This document shows, piece by piece, positions 1 through 12,874 of a stretch of 64,000 nucleotides of DNA. Origin of the DNA: Mansonella perstans (taxonomy: Eukaryota > Nematoda > Chromadorea > Rhabditida > Onchocercidae); the NCBI GenBank assembly GCA_037074765.1, contig JBAMDO010000129.1, positions 62,001 through 126,000 on the forward strand. Reading direction: 5' to 3'. The notes under the pieces were generated by a model, which worked only from the letters and a program-made list of their open reading frames with translations, was not told where the DNA came from and did no database searches. The position numbers were made by a program, and so were the translations under genes. The number at the start of each line of letters is the position of its first letter. The stretch's first letter is position 1.

Positions 1-66
1 TTGTAGTTATTTGAAAATTTTAAAATTAATTTAAAATTATAAATAATTTTTTTTTTTTTTTTTGAG

Positions 67-3000
67 GAGTTGATGATGCGTTTCTGATGATACATTCATG
101 GCAACGTCTAGCATTACACACTCGTAGTGTTTGCAAACGACTTGGCTTAGTGTTCGAAGAAGTTGGCCCATCAATAACGATCACTTCATTAACAAATTTC
201 ATTTCATTCAGTATTGGTGCTTTAACACCTACACCAGGTAAAAAATGTTACACACATGTATGTCTGTAATTGAAAGTAGCAAAAACTTGACATATCAAAA
301 TTTATAAGCAAAATTTTAAATTTTGATATTTTAATGAAAATTTTTTTTTGCGGGCATTTTTACATAATGTTCAAAGTTGTTATTTAATACTTTTTGTAAG
401 TTTTGATACTTACACTTTTTTCCCTGAAATCTTTAATAAATTAAAATATTTGAAGTTTGATAGCTTATTTGCTTTCGTTTTCGTGCACTTTATATGAGCA
501 ATTAATTAATTCTTGATTTTATTAGATTCGATTTTTTGAATTTATGTTTGAAATTAATTTTATTATTATTTTTTTTTTTAGAAATACGATTATTTTATAT
601 ATTAATAACGAGTTCAATTAACTAATTAATTCACACTTGAAACTAGTGTAATTTCTTCCCATTTTTTTCATGGAAATACGATTCTTTTGTATATTAACGT
701 GAAGTTTTATTAATTAATTAATCAATTAAGTGCAACTTTTTAAATTTTACCATTTTCATTTTTTTTTTATAGAAATACGACTATTTTGTGTATCGACAGC
801 TATTGCAATGGGATTGGATTATTTATATGAATTAATTCTATTTGGGCCGATGTTAGCGTTAGCGTCACATTGCGAAAAACGTACTAAAAAAAACACGATG
901 TCACCATCGTCACAGAAACCATTACTGTATGGATGGCGCTTACAGGTTATTGCAATTTATTTTTGCTTACAAATAAATTAACGAATAAAAATTAAATGCA
1001 TAAAAGTTTAGATCAACAGACTAGATTTATCAACAGATTTAGATCAATAGATCAGATTTATCAACAGACCAAATTTATCAACAAATTAAGATCGACAAAT
1101 CAGATTTATTAACAGATTTAGATCAACAGATATGTTCACCCTTAATTGTGTATATATTCTTGTATAAGATAATAGTATAATTACATAAAGAATAAGCAAA
1201 TAATTTTTAATATAAGAGGGAATTTTCATAAATTTCAGATTAAAATTTTGAAATTCTAAATTTCAATTTAAACTGTGTTATATACAATGTGTAGGCAATT
1301 AAAAAGCTTTTTTTTTGTGTAATAATTGCTTGTGAACATATGTGTTGATCTAAACTTTAGCTTACTTAACTTTATTCCGTTATCAAAAAACTATTATCGA
1401 AAAAAAAAACTTTTATTTCGAAATCGTCGGAAATCAAGTCATCATTTATAAATTCAGGTCAAGTTAACTCCGTGTGAAATTTGATCATTTAGTTTATGTT
1501 TTAATCGCATATAAAAACTAAGCGATTAAGAGATCATCAAAACACTCCGATCATTTAATTAACCAGGCAAAACTGTAAGCTAAGTTAGGCTAAGCTAATG
1601 GGCCTAATGAGTGATATTTATTAAATTTATTTGTTTTTTTTTTGAATTTTAAGAATATGAAAATTTTAAATTTGAATTTTAATTGTTATCAAAAGTTACA
1701 TGCCTGGTAGTAGAGCAGCAACAAGGTAGATATTTTTCGTCTTAAATTAAATTTTCATCAATTAATTCAATATTTCAATTTCCAGATTGATACATTCATG
1801 AAATGGATCCTGAAAATGTATTGTCGTATACTGGAACATCGTTGTTTTACAGTATTTTTGTTGATTGCAGTAATCATTTACTGGTATTTTGCCATTATTG
1901 GTGCACTGAGAATAAAAACTAGATTAGATACGGTAAAAATTTTACCACCTGATTCACCGATACAAAGACCAAATCGAATACTTAATGAAATAGGTATGGT
2001 ATTGCTTTTTCAAGTTTCATCTGAAAATTTTTTTTTTCTTGCTCAAAAAAACCCTCAAAGTTGAAAAGCTTTAATATATTTATTTTTTACTTTATTTTTT
2101 TTTTTTTTTTGCTAGAAATGATCTAGCAAAAATTTCCCATGTGCGTAAGTAATTTCTCTTCATTTGAAAATTTAAACCAAGTTTTAAATTTCACACTTTT
2201 TCTTGGCTTTTTTCTTAGCACTTCAAAGTATACTACTACGTTTTGTAGTTTGGGATGAATATCATCCGGTTACTGTACTGGTAAATAATCCATTGGATAT
2301 CCGAAAGCAACAATCAATGCAACGATTTTGGCAACTTGTTCATGATTTTGAAAGTTTACCGCTATGCAGAGGTAAATTAATAAATATAAGAATGAGAGAG
2401 AGACGAAAAAACACAACGAGGTCTAAAAAGTTTGCTTTTCGCATTTATTATGCAATAAAACGAAATATTAGGTTCTTCTCTGAAATTTGCAATTCGATTC
2501 AATTATCTTTAAATTTTATACTAACTATTAATTTTCTAGGTAATATCTCAACATTACTATGGCTTCGTGACTATGAATATTATTATAAGCATGGAAATCC
2601 ATTTTCACTTTGGTCATTTCTTGATTTCGACAGTGCCACTAAATCAACGAGTAAAATTCCACATACTGAAACTGGTCTTGATTTTGACAAACTGGAAAGC
2701 TTTCTGAGTTCACCATTTTATACGCACTGGAATATATGTATGGCAGTGACAAATACAAAGTAAAATTTTTTCATACATAAATTTGAATATATTTTCGAGT
2801 ATTTAGGAATTAATTTCAAAAAATAAAATTACATCTATATTATTCACTCATTGCATTTTAATTATGACATATTGAATGTATTAATTAATTAATTAACAAC
2901 AGGGATGGATTCCGAGTAAATCGTTTTTGGTTTATTGTCGCATATAGGAATACATCAGCATGGGAAGTACGAATTGATTTGATGAAGAAATGGCGCAAAA

Positions 3001-5477
3001 TTGCTGATAATTACAAAGTAAAAAAAAAAATGAAATTGATTGAATTTCTATTAATCAGAATTAATTATTGAAATTAATTTAGTAATTAAATTATCATATC
3101 AGAATTTGTATTATCCTTTTAAGTTTTGTTTTTTTTTTTTTTTTTTTTTTTTAAATTATTCATTTACTACTTTTTTTAAAATAAAAGTAAAAAAAAATTA
3201 CTGGGCTTATTTTAAGTGGCCTATTACTTGGTTTGTTTTTATTACCATTTTCCTTCCTTTTTTTGTATTTAAGGATTTAAACGTGACAGTTTGGGAGGCT
3301 AATGGGATGTTTGTGGATCAGATGCTAAGTTTGAAAGCAGTTGCAATGCAGGTAAATGAATAGCTAATATGATTGCAAAATTAATCGTTTAAACACTAAT
3401 TGATTAATTATCTATTAAACTGTATCGCTTATTGTTTGTGTTAAGTTAATGTTAACTATTATTAAATAATAATTGACCTATTGATAATTATGTTTTATTT
3501 AGGTAATAGTTCTTAATTTTCAGTTAAGATTGCTTTATAAGTAGATAAAATTCTTAAAACTATATAATTCTTAAAATTTGTTAGTTAAATAAGCTTATTA
3601 CTAATTACTAATAATGAATAATATTATTTTATTTCAGACTGGTACATTAACATTAATTTGTATGGCTGTTGTTTGTGTATTATTCATTCCGAATCCGTGT
3701 AGCATCATAACGGCATCAATTGCAATTGCTTCTATAAGTCTCGGTAAACATACAGATCTAATTGTATTGGAATAGGTATAATAATTCAAGTTATGATCTA
3801 TTGAATGTTTGTATCGATTATAATTCAATACTTCTTAGTAATAATTTGCGTAACTGAATTATGAATCAATATTTCCTATTACTGTAATTGGCAATATTTC
3901 TTGGCATACGGTGGGGTACCAATACTTCTTACTGTAATCAATAATATTTGCTTTATCTGGGGTATATCAATATTTCTTACTGGAATTGGTAATACTGCTT
4001 TGCGTAACAGGACATACCAATACTTCTTACTGTAATTAGTGATACTCAACGTAACTGAGATATATCAATGTTAGATACTGTAACTGGCAATAATTCTTGT
4101 CGTAATCGGGAAATAATGATATTTCTTACTGTAACTGATAACACTTCTTACTGTTTCTGATATGCTAATTTTGGATACATCTTTGAAGTAGATATCTCAT
4201 ATAATTGCTCTTTATAGATCTTTTATTTATTCAAACAATTATTATTTATTTAAACAAACAATTTGGTCGTTTAATTAGTCCATATCTTTTGATTAATATG
4301 ATACTTTTTATGTGGATAAGTGGATACTTTTATACTTATAATACGTTAATATAGTTATAATACGTTTATATTTATGATACTTATAATACGTGGATATTTT
4401 TTTTTGTTGAATAATCATTTTCTGAGTGATGATTATTTGTCTAGATAATTATTCTTTGGCAATTGTATGTTTATTCAATTCCTGCAATAGTAATTTTTGC
4501 CATTTAGGTGTGTTTGGATTTTTATCATGGTGGCATTTTGATCTGGATCCGGTAACAACGGTTGCAATATTAATGTCTATCGGTTTATCGGTTGATTTCA
4601 CCGCTCATGTTGCTTATCATTATCAGGTAATTTAATCATTACTTTAAATAAACATTCTTAATCCTTGCATTTGTGTTCAATTTTTCCTTTTTTTAATTAT
4701 TCAATTTAATTATTCAGTTATCACTTTTTATCTATTTATCTTTCTCTGCACAAAGTAAACAATCGAAAAAGTTTTTTTTCCAATTTTCAAAATTGCTTTT
4801 TGTTTTTTGCAGTTAAGAAATCGACGAGAAATTCGAAATGAAAAAGTTGTGAAAATACCAATTAAAGGTCCACATGAAAAACTGCAACATACCTTGGAAA
4901 GTGTTGGTTGGCCAATGATACAGGCTGGTGCATCAACGGTGATGTGTGTTTTACCGCTTGTTTTTTTGCAGGTACAGAAGAATTTGTTTAATTATTTTTA
5001 ATTACGTCTAAAATTAATCACTTTATACGAATCAAATATGATCACAAAGAATATTTAGTTTTTATATTTGAGATATATTACTAAAATTGAGCAAAAATTA
5101 ATATTGGCAAAAATAAATTAGTTAGAAATAATATTCAAATTTTTTCTACTTTAATTTATTAATTAATTTTTTTTAATTATCTGCCAAGTAATTAAAAGAA
5201 ATAATTTTCTTACAGCTGATAAAAGATATAGGTTGAAAATAAATTATAGAGTTATTCACCAATGGTATTTTTCAAAACGATTATTCTTGTGGTATCGTGG
5301 AGTTTATTGCATGGTCTCATCCTTTTACCGGCTATTTTGGGTGCTTTGCCGGATTGTCTAACAAATGCTAATTGTTATCGAATATTTTTATCAACCAGTA
5401 GTCAAAATTCATGTCGCTATATTGGGCCATATGAAATGGATCCAATTGATGGACAAGAAATCGAATCAAATGAATAG
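67..5477 (+). CDS. Patched-related (PTR family) sterol-sensing-domain membrane protein, C-terminal 575 residues
   Basis: Partial gene running in from the left edge. Exons: 67-237, 773-945, 1786-1993, 2219-2371, 2540-2759, 2903-3017, 3274-3351, 3638-3743, 4508-4626, 4813-4971, 5250-5477. All junctions are GT-AG with matching phases, giving 575 full codons and TAG. The first visible exon starts inside the Patched signature [14 protein letters not shown], followed by a sterol-sensing-type membrane block ([18 protein letters not shown]). The exon at 4508 carries the second RND-type block with [15 protein letters not shown], the nematode Patched equivalent of MSIGFSVDYTAH. Exons 4813-5477 hold the last membrane helices ([20 protein letters not shown] and [19 protein letters not shown]) and a short hydrophilic tail. 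The large nematode PTR family is linked to cuticle, moulting and lipid traffic; which paralogue this is cannot be told here. The N-terminal half lies left of the window. Confidence 0.93.
1006..1131. repeat. Degenerate tandem repeat in PTR intron
   Basis: About six imperfect copies of a 20-odd-bp unit built on GATTTATCAACAGA / TTAGATCAACAGA lie in the intron between exons 773-945 and 1786-1993. No coding potential. Confidence 0.7.
3838..4165. repeat. Degenerate repeat block in PTR intron
   Basis: The intron before exon 4508 is filled with irregular copies of a unit containing CAATACTTCTTACTGTAAT (variants TATTTCTTACTGTAACTG and similar), spaced roughly 30-65 bp. It looks like an expanded minisatellite with heavy decay. 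Confidence 0.6.
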
Positions 5478-7020
5478 CATTTAGCTTGATTGCTATTTAT
5501 TGTTTTACTTTCCATATTTTCTTCCAGTTTTGTTAAATGTTTTTTTCTTTTCTCATTATTTGCTCACATATTACTTAATTTATAATTAATTGTCTAAAAA
5601 AAAAAATTCTCTTCACAATTTTTATTGGAAATGGAAATATTTTCCACTTTCAATTTCTTTTTAAATTTAAACTCGAATTCTTAATTTGTGATGATTAAAT
5701 CCATTTAGGAATAAAATAGTTATCCTTTCACCCAAAAACTCCAAGTATTGCTTTCGTGAGAAAAAAAAAGTTTTCTTCTTCTTTACATTCTAAAACTTTT
5801 CTTTTACACTTTTCTGAATTGCATATTTTAACTTAGATTTTCACTTGGAGTACTTATTAAGAGTTAACTAACTTTTGAGGGAAAAATTATTGAAGCAGAA
5901 AATTTTTTCTCACTTCATTGAAATATTTATTTTCAATAAATTTTTATTGGAAGTAATATTTAGGAAAGAAAAACTAATTGATGTTTGGAAAAGAAAATTA
6001 ATTGAATTTTTGTTTTTTGAAAAAAGTTCTTTCTTTGTTTCTTTTTCTTGAATTATTTTCCATAGATCATTAATTTTGTTAATTAGTATTTCTACTTTTC
6101 ATCTTCCTCTCTTTCTTCTCTCTCTTCCATTGTTTTCTGTTTCATTTTTTTCTCTTTTTTAGCGATTACTAATTTTTAGATCTACAAAATTATCAGACTA
6201 AACCAAATCATTTATATGTGTGCTTTTTTTTTTTCGACTGTATTTCGAAAATTTCATTTGACTGAATTATTTATCTCTGCAATTACCTGGTTTTTGTTTT
6301 GCTTTTTTTCAATTTCTTCTTGCAAAATAGATATCTTTTTGCGGGTTCTTTTAATGATATATTATCCATACATACACATACAACCATACACACAGGTATC
6401 ACAGTAAACACTGTACAAATAAAATATATGCATATGTGATACCTGTGCGGAAATGTCGTCAAAAGAGACAATTGTGATGAAATTGATAGTTTTTTCCTTT
6501 TTTTCTTTATGGGCTGTAGATTCTTCTACAATTCTTTCGTTTACTTAACATTATTGGTATGATGATGATGACAATGAAATGATAATGATGATATGATGGT
6601 AATGAAAACGATGGCGATGACGATGATCAGTGATAAATTTTGGATAAAATGACAAACTACTGCAATGTTATTAGCATATTGTTGAAGAAAAGAATAAAAT
6701 AAATTGATAATTTATTTTATTTTTTTTGCTCCCCATATTTTTTTTTTTTTTTTTTTTTGCTGTCCCATATTTTCTTTCTCTGATATGAATTACCTGTTAG
6801 AATTTTAAAGAATTTAATTATTTCTTATAGATTTATTCCAGTTTTCACAGATTTAATCCAGCAGTAATTTTTCATTTTTTTATTCATTGCATTTCATACG
6901 CATAAAATTTTAAATGATTTCTTTGTTTTTTTTTTTTTTGATCTATTTAATTTTTCTAGAAATTTAATTCTATGTTGCCAGTAGCAAGTTCACCATAGAG
7001 TATAATACTAAGAAGCTGAT
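5478..7020. other. 3' flank of PTR gene, no gene seen
   Basis: AT-rich, with T tracts (for example 6739-6757) and a GATGAT-rich stretch at about 6555-6635. Short open frames at 6216 and 6283 have no family features. Probably 3' UTR plus spacer. Confidence 0.5.
5710..5715 (+). terminator. Candidate poly(A) signal of the PTR gene
   Basis: AATAAA lies about 230 bp downstream of the TAG stop at 5475-5477. It is the first canonical hexamer after the stop, but later ones exist (for example 6693-6698), so the true 3' end is uncertain. Confidence 0.4.
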
Positions 7021-7610
7021 GATCCTTCATCCTGGTAATATATCCTGCACAACGCAACTATATGCTAATTAAAGCATGGCTTCAATGCCATTGATAGCTG
7101 CATGCTGAAGGACTGTCTCATTTGTTACATGTTGCATGTTAAGCATAGAGCGGATAGATGATGCATCGCTGATGAAAGCGTTCCGCAAGTGGCGACGGCA
7201 GACGACCGCACGATTTAAAACCATATCCGCAACAATTTTCATGCTTTTGTTCAGAACTTTTAATTAATTTTCCAAAGGTATACCTTTGCTATTCAGAGAC
7301 TGTTGTATATCTTATCATCCGAGGAAATAATACCTCCTAGATAATTGAAATAGCGGATTGTCTTAAACTCTGAATTCCCTGGAAGATGTATGGAGGATGA
7401 TGGTATGTGTTTAGCTCGTGGTGCAAATTGATAAAAGCTTCTGTTTTCTTTGTACTGTCAGAAAAAACTGCTTGTTCATCCAGAATATTGCCGAATACGA
7501 CTTGTCATCTTCAGGTTCAAATATCCTGAACCTACATGCTGAGTTAGCTCTGCGGCTTTCAGCACATTTTCTATCACCTGTCATTTCGTTCCTTGTATGT
7601 CGCTAAATTT
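7021..7610 (-). pseudogene. Non-LTR retrotransposon relic, reverse transcriptase C-terminal part
   Basis: On the minus strand, broken reading frames spell the end of a LINE-type polyprotein. The stretch HVTNETVLQHAAINGIEAML matches the C-terminal conserved block seen again, in another decayed copy, at 16.6 kb (ATVLQQTNITSIEAML). Upstream on the same strand are TKKTEAFINLHH, like the KKTEVL motif after the RT active site, and RHLRNAFISDASSI. Stops and frameshifts occur every few dozen codons, so it is dead. G+C is visibly higher than in the flanks, as for the other copies. Confidence 0.7.
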
Positions 7611-8814
7611 GGTGGTTTCCAAACCATATGAACTTTTTACATCCTTTTGGCCTAATTTGATAGAATTTAAATATCATGTTAAGTTGAACTAATTTTAAAT
7701 TATTTTCAAATTTTTTGTTTATGCCTTTTTTGATTCATATAGAAATCACATAAAACTTTTAACTTATCCATTATCAATTTGACTGAACATATGTTTATTT
7801 TATTCCATTTTAATATATAAATATTAGAAATAAATTTCAGCTAGTTATAAGTTGGAAATTTTCAACAAATGCAAAAGGAAGCGTATTTTCAACAATAAAG
7901 ATCAGGCCAAAAAAGTGAATATGAAAATTAATGAATTAGCTAGAATAGAATGACTGATAATAATAATCCAATATTGCTCAACACTGTCACTGATCCTTTT
8001 GCTGTCGTCGAAATTGCAGCTAAATTAAGAAGTGAAATTTTAGTATAACTTGAAAACCGATGAAATATATATCATTAAAAATATCACAAGTAGGTGAATT
8101 AACTCAATAAAGTTTAATTTAACTTACTTGTGTTAATTTTCATTGAAGTCGTAATTTTACTATGCTTCATAATGAAATTCAATTTCCTATGACATATTAT
8201 AAAAAATTAAATTTTCTACATGAAATTAAATTTCATATAAGAAATTAAGAGTTTATCATGATGATATCATGATATCATCTTCATAGCTTATCAATTATCG
8301 TTTTATGAACTATACAATATTATTTTACTTTAATTTACAAGTATTAGAAATAAAAAAAAAAAAACTTTCAACCATACTCATTGTAGTTTTCGTTGCTGTT
8401 GTAAACGTTGCTGTAATATATAAAAATTAAATTTGATACAAAAAATAAATAAATTATAATTTTGCTTAAATTTCATCAGCCGCTAAGATAGCTTTAAACG
8501 CACTTTTAAATGACAATTTTCTTAGTATTGTGACAAGACATGATAACAGTATATCAGTGTATCATACAAAAAGACTAGAGAGAAATTTATAAAACTAATA
8601 AATTAATTTTAAAAATTCATACATGACATTGCAGTAGTCGTTATTGATTGTACAGTTGTTTCTGCTTTAGGTAAGTCTTTTGATTTTTGTACTAAAAATT
8701 ATGCATTCTTTTAACATTAATTAATTTAAGCTAATTAATAAATTATTTGCAAAAGAGTCATCAATTTAGAAAATCGATTTCTGATTGAATTTTCTAATCA
8801 GTGTTTTGATTAAA
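7611..8814. other. Intergenic, no gene seen
   Basis: AT-rich spacer between the retrotransposon relic and the 3' end of the IgGFc-type gene. No open frame with family features and no clear repeats. Confidence 0.5.
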
Positions 8815-11800
8815 TCATTTACTGTTGTAAGCGGTGATAAAACCATATGTAGCATTATGTTTATGGCCAAATACAGATATGGTATATGAGCCGCTTGATG
8901 ATACAGTATAGAATCCCTTTGGTAATGAAATGATTGAGTAGAAGAATTTTTCCTGATAAAATGATATTGGTGCCCAAGCATAGATCATTTCACTTGGAGC
9001 TTTATTACCGCCAATCGTAGAATAAATTGCCTTAGCATCACCTATGATCTGGAAAAATTAAAAAATAATAGTTTTTTAAAAAAGGCTCTTCTTTCCTTTT
9101 TTTGGCTTACATGGGAAATGTATTCGATATGTTAATTCAAATAGGAGAATATTATAATTTAAAATTTTCAACTAATTAAAAATTTCACTCATAATTACGG
9201 TACAGTATTTTCGTTGCTAGGTACAGAGATGATAGTTAAACCAGTTTTAATTTTGATCGAACTTTTTAATTTGGATTCATTTTCTATCACTGTGCTATAA
9301 TTCCAACACAATGTATAGTATTCTATCATTAATTACTACCTACTCTTCAATGAATCAAATTTTTAAAAATGAGATTGCGAGACAGTATCCATTTAATTTT
9401 TCAAGCAAAGAATTTTTTTAAAGAACAGATTACTGTAGTATTTAACAGATTAATGAGATTGCTTATTGATTGAAATTACATTTATAAATTGAATTTATGC
9501 GCTAAAAAACACTTACGGTAACAATATTTTCGTTACTAGGTACAAAGACGACAGTCAAACCAGTAACAAATTGTGACCATGCAACACTCAAATCAAGAAA
9601 TGATCCACTGAACACATTATTTGCATAGCCACCATATCGTACTACTTGTAATAATGTAGAACTGAAAAAAAAAAACAAATAATTAGATGAAATCGGAAAT
9701 TTTTACCAGTAACCTTAAGTTGAATTCTGTGAAATGTTTGTGCATTTAAAAAAAGAAATATTATTTTTGAAATGATTACTTTCTATCCATTGGTCGTTTT
9801 CTTATCAAACTTTCCTTCTCTTCTTATCTTACCTGGAATTAACTCCTGCAGTCATAGTGTAATCTTCGAAGACCATTTTATTGTAATGTCCTTCTAATTT
9901 GTATAGTCCGGAATTGTCCAGTTCATCGAATGTGGTAATTTGCGAATTGCAAAATGACTGCTCAGCACATGTCACCAATAATTCATTCGTATCGAGCATC
10001 ATCGAAACGTGATAATCATTCACATGGGGATTATCAGAAAAAAAAGCTTTATTTAAAGATAATTAAATTCATCGAACGCATTATGATAATGATAATTGTA
10101 ATAGTAATAATATTAATCATAATGAATATAATTATAATGATATTAATAGTTTCATCAAAAAAAGATTAAGTTAAATATTTCAATATGTGGTTAATAGGTA
10201 TTTGATAAAAATCTTTTTTGAACCATTTTAAAATTTAAATGAAATTTCTGATACCTAAATTAAGGTATCAGAAACCTAAATTATGAAAGGCAATGAAACT
10301 TTTTCTGAACCTGAATCAATGAAAGGTGTAGGCATATAGGCACCAAAGTCGGTCTTATTATTATTTGATCCAACTGGCAATTTTGCTACTGCGACAATAA
10401 CGCTAAATGAACCGTTTGCGACTGCAGCCAATGCTAAACTATTTGTTGCTTGTATTGCCGTTAAATTTCCATTGACCAGCTAGAAGAAGATAGTTAATAA
10501 ATGTTTAGATGAAATTTAACTAAAAATCATTTCACCCTAAAATAAATTGTCCTGATCTTAGTCATACAGTCATAATATAATTAATGGCAGGTTCACGATT
10601 GATTGCCTACGATCGATAGCTGTCAGATTATCAAAATCGAAATTACCGGACAGAATGACGAAATTTTGTGGTATAACTAATGAGATGAGAAGGAAATAAG
10701 CTGACAATAGGGTGACAAAAGAATTTCGGTACTTCTGCGCAACTATGCAGAAGAAAAGCGTTTGATGATCACAAAGATCACGCCAAGGCCAGCTTATCTT
10801 ACTAACGTTTTGTCCCCAACCTGGATATTATATGGAAAAATATGTGGAAAAAATTCTATGCAGCCAATTTTTTACAATCAAGCACTACTCATTAGACGGC
10901 CCATCATTCTTATCCGTTGCGACTTCGATCACTGACTATATCAGAACCCTTTCTGATCCTGTTGTACTTTCTGCAACAAATCCTCCAATTGAACGGAGGA
11001 TAGTTGACAAAGCGACAGTCGAAGGAAATGACAGGAAGCTTTTGGTTAAAACTGATCAAATTGTTTATTTATAAACTAATTTTTGTTGCTGCGTATCATT
11101 TTTTCTCTTCATATTTTTCCTCTTATTGTTGTGAAGCTTATAAGATTGTGAGTGACTGTATTACAGTCCTGAATAATCACCAACAAACGACAAGAACCTT
11201 GTCAACAAGTTTTTGACATTCGTTCTCGATAATGGGTACGTTTTTACGATTACCACAGGATGTGATCGATGAGTACGATTTTAAAATTTTTTTACGATAT
11301 GATCAATAAGCGAAGCTCACTCTTGGAGAGAATGATTTGCTAAATGATTCGTCACCAATTTCTCCAGATACATTTACTAACATATTTTCTGATAGTGGTA
11401 AGAAATATATCGTAGTAGTACCATTTTTAGCGGGCGCTGGCGCAGAAAATGCATATTTATTTTTAGCAATTGATGATGGCATTACTGTAATTAATACTAT
11501 AATCAACTTGCTAATTTATTTTTATTTTCAAGCAATTAATTTTACAATCATTTTTTATTGATATTAATCATTTTTTCCTATCATTTGCTAACACTTCGAA
11601 AAATTCCAAAAAAAAAAACAAACAAAAAAGTTGGAAATTTAAATTTACCTTTCGCAAAAATTTAGTTTTATATACTTTAAACATTTGCAAAAATTATTCG
11701 ACCCAAATATGACATTTAAAGCTAACCAATGAAACCACTGGTAAACTGTCATCAGCATCAGTAAGATACCAGTGAAAAACTAACCAATAAAACTGTCACC

Positions 11801-12874
11801 TGCATCAGTGAGATACCAGTGTAAAAGTACCCCGATAGGTAAATATGATGCAGTGATATTTATTCTGCTATCGGAGCATTCAATCAAATTTGTCGAATTT
11901 TTACTTCCGCAAATATTTATTAGAGAATGATTGATGTGCAACTGCAAAAACATTTTTCGCTTATTTAATATATTTGTAAAATATTAAATATTCATAAAGA
12001 AGTAATAATTTAAAAAATATTTCACGTAAATTTTTCTTTATCCATTTTATTTGTTTATTTTTTTCATTTCTATATTACCATAGATTCAGAAAAAAGTACT
12101 GTAAAAATTTATTTGAAAAAGTACTGTAGAAATTTATTGGAAGAAATGCTGTAAAAATTTATGGCTTAAAAATTCCAGCAATGGAAATTGTGAAGAATAA
12201 TTTGATACAAAGTGATTGATATATTGCATGCAATATTACTATATATGTTGTATATCTTTGTATTAATAATAATAATTAAAAATGTTTTCATGGGACCAAA
12301 TAAAAATAATAGTCAGGTAAAGAATTATTATTTACATAAAATCAATGATTTAGCGGCCTAATTTAGTTTTAGCTTTCAGAATCTAAGAAAAAATAAATAA
12401 ATAATATATTTGAAAGAACTTACATCAATAGAACTTCTAACTGCAATTGATACAGTAGTAGTAGTTTTGTTAGGATAATCGATTTTAACTGATACTTTTT
12501 TCAAATTTGGATTCAACATTGTAACACCAATCATTGGTTTATGCCTTGTATCATGATTATTCATTGGGAAAAGTATTGTAAATTCGTGGCCAAAAGATGC
12601 AGCATTGATATTATACGGATTAGCATGTAATTTACAATTACAAACTATTACTGCTACAAAATAATTTCATAATTTTTTTTACAATTAAAATTTTTTAATG
12701 GAAAAAAGAACATGCATGAATAGGTAAGAATTAAATTTCAGTTAAAAATTGAAATATTTTAGATCTAACTAAAGAAAAAGAAGTAAGGGTTTTTTTTTGT
12801 TGATTTGAAAAGATTCTTTATTTATGTAATTAATTAATTAACTAACCCAAAAAAAGAACAATTTCATTCAGCAT
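8815..12874 (-). CDS. Secreted protein with IgGFc-binding N-terminal-type domain
   Basis: Eight minus-strand exons, all phases consistent: 12874-12847, 12653-12424, 11941-11800, 11484-11321, 10479-10311, 10046-9833, 9661-9517, 9048-8815 (TGA). Predicted length 441 aa. The first exon encodes only nine residues plus one base; joined to exon 2 it gives a clean signal peptide (MLNEIVLFLAVIVCNCKLHA), which is why I chose that start. The mature part follows the pattern of the IgGFc-binding domain: an opening FGHEFTILFPMNN, repeated beta-rich segments such as GTTTIYFLPLSENMLVNVSG, and an ending SYTISVFGHKHNATYGF, matching the family's closing 'VYGHxxxATYGF' block. Several NxS/T sites fit an extracellular protein. 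In mammals this domain occurs in the mucin-like FCGBP; in nematodes it occurs in short secreted proteins of unknown role. No transmembrane anchor is seen after the signal. Confidence 0.83.
10540..11240 (-). pseudogene. Probable retrotransposon endonuclease relic inside an intron
   Basis: Lies in the intron between exons 11484-11321 and 10479-10311 of the IgGFc-type gene. On the minus strand a fragment reading IPQNFVILSGNFDFDNL followed by DRRQ resembles the 'IVILAGDFNAQIG' block of LINE apurinic endonucleases, preceded by a leucine-rich stretch (VTLLSAYFLLISL) in the expected place. The rest is too decayed to align by eye. Base composition is less AT-rich than the surrounding intron. Confidence 0.45.
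11722..11826. repeat. Tandem duplication across an exon end and its donor site
   Basis: Two imperfect copies (about 11722-11778 and 11781-11826) share TAACCAAT, AAACTGTCA, CAGCATCAGT/TGCATCAGT and GATACCAGTG. The right copy contains the 3' end of exon 11941-11800 and its GT donor. The left copy lies in the following intron as a decayed second version of the exon end. Confidence 0.65.
12088..12165. repeat. Short tandem repeat in intron
   Basis: Three units of about 33 bp containing AGTACTGTAAAAATTTATT (variants AGTACTGTAGAAATTTATT, AATGCTGTAAAAATTTATG). Intronic in the IgGFc-type gene. Confidence 0.6.
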
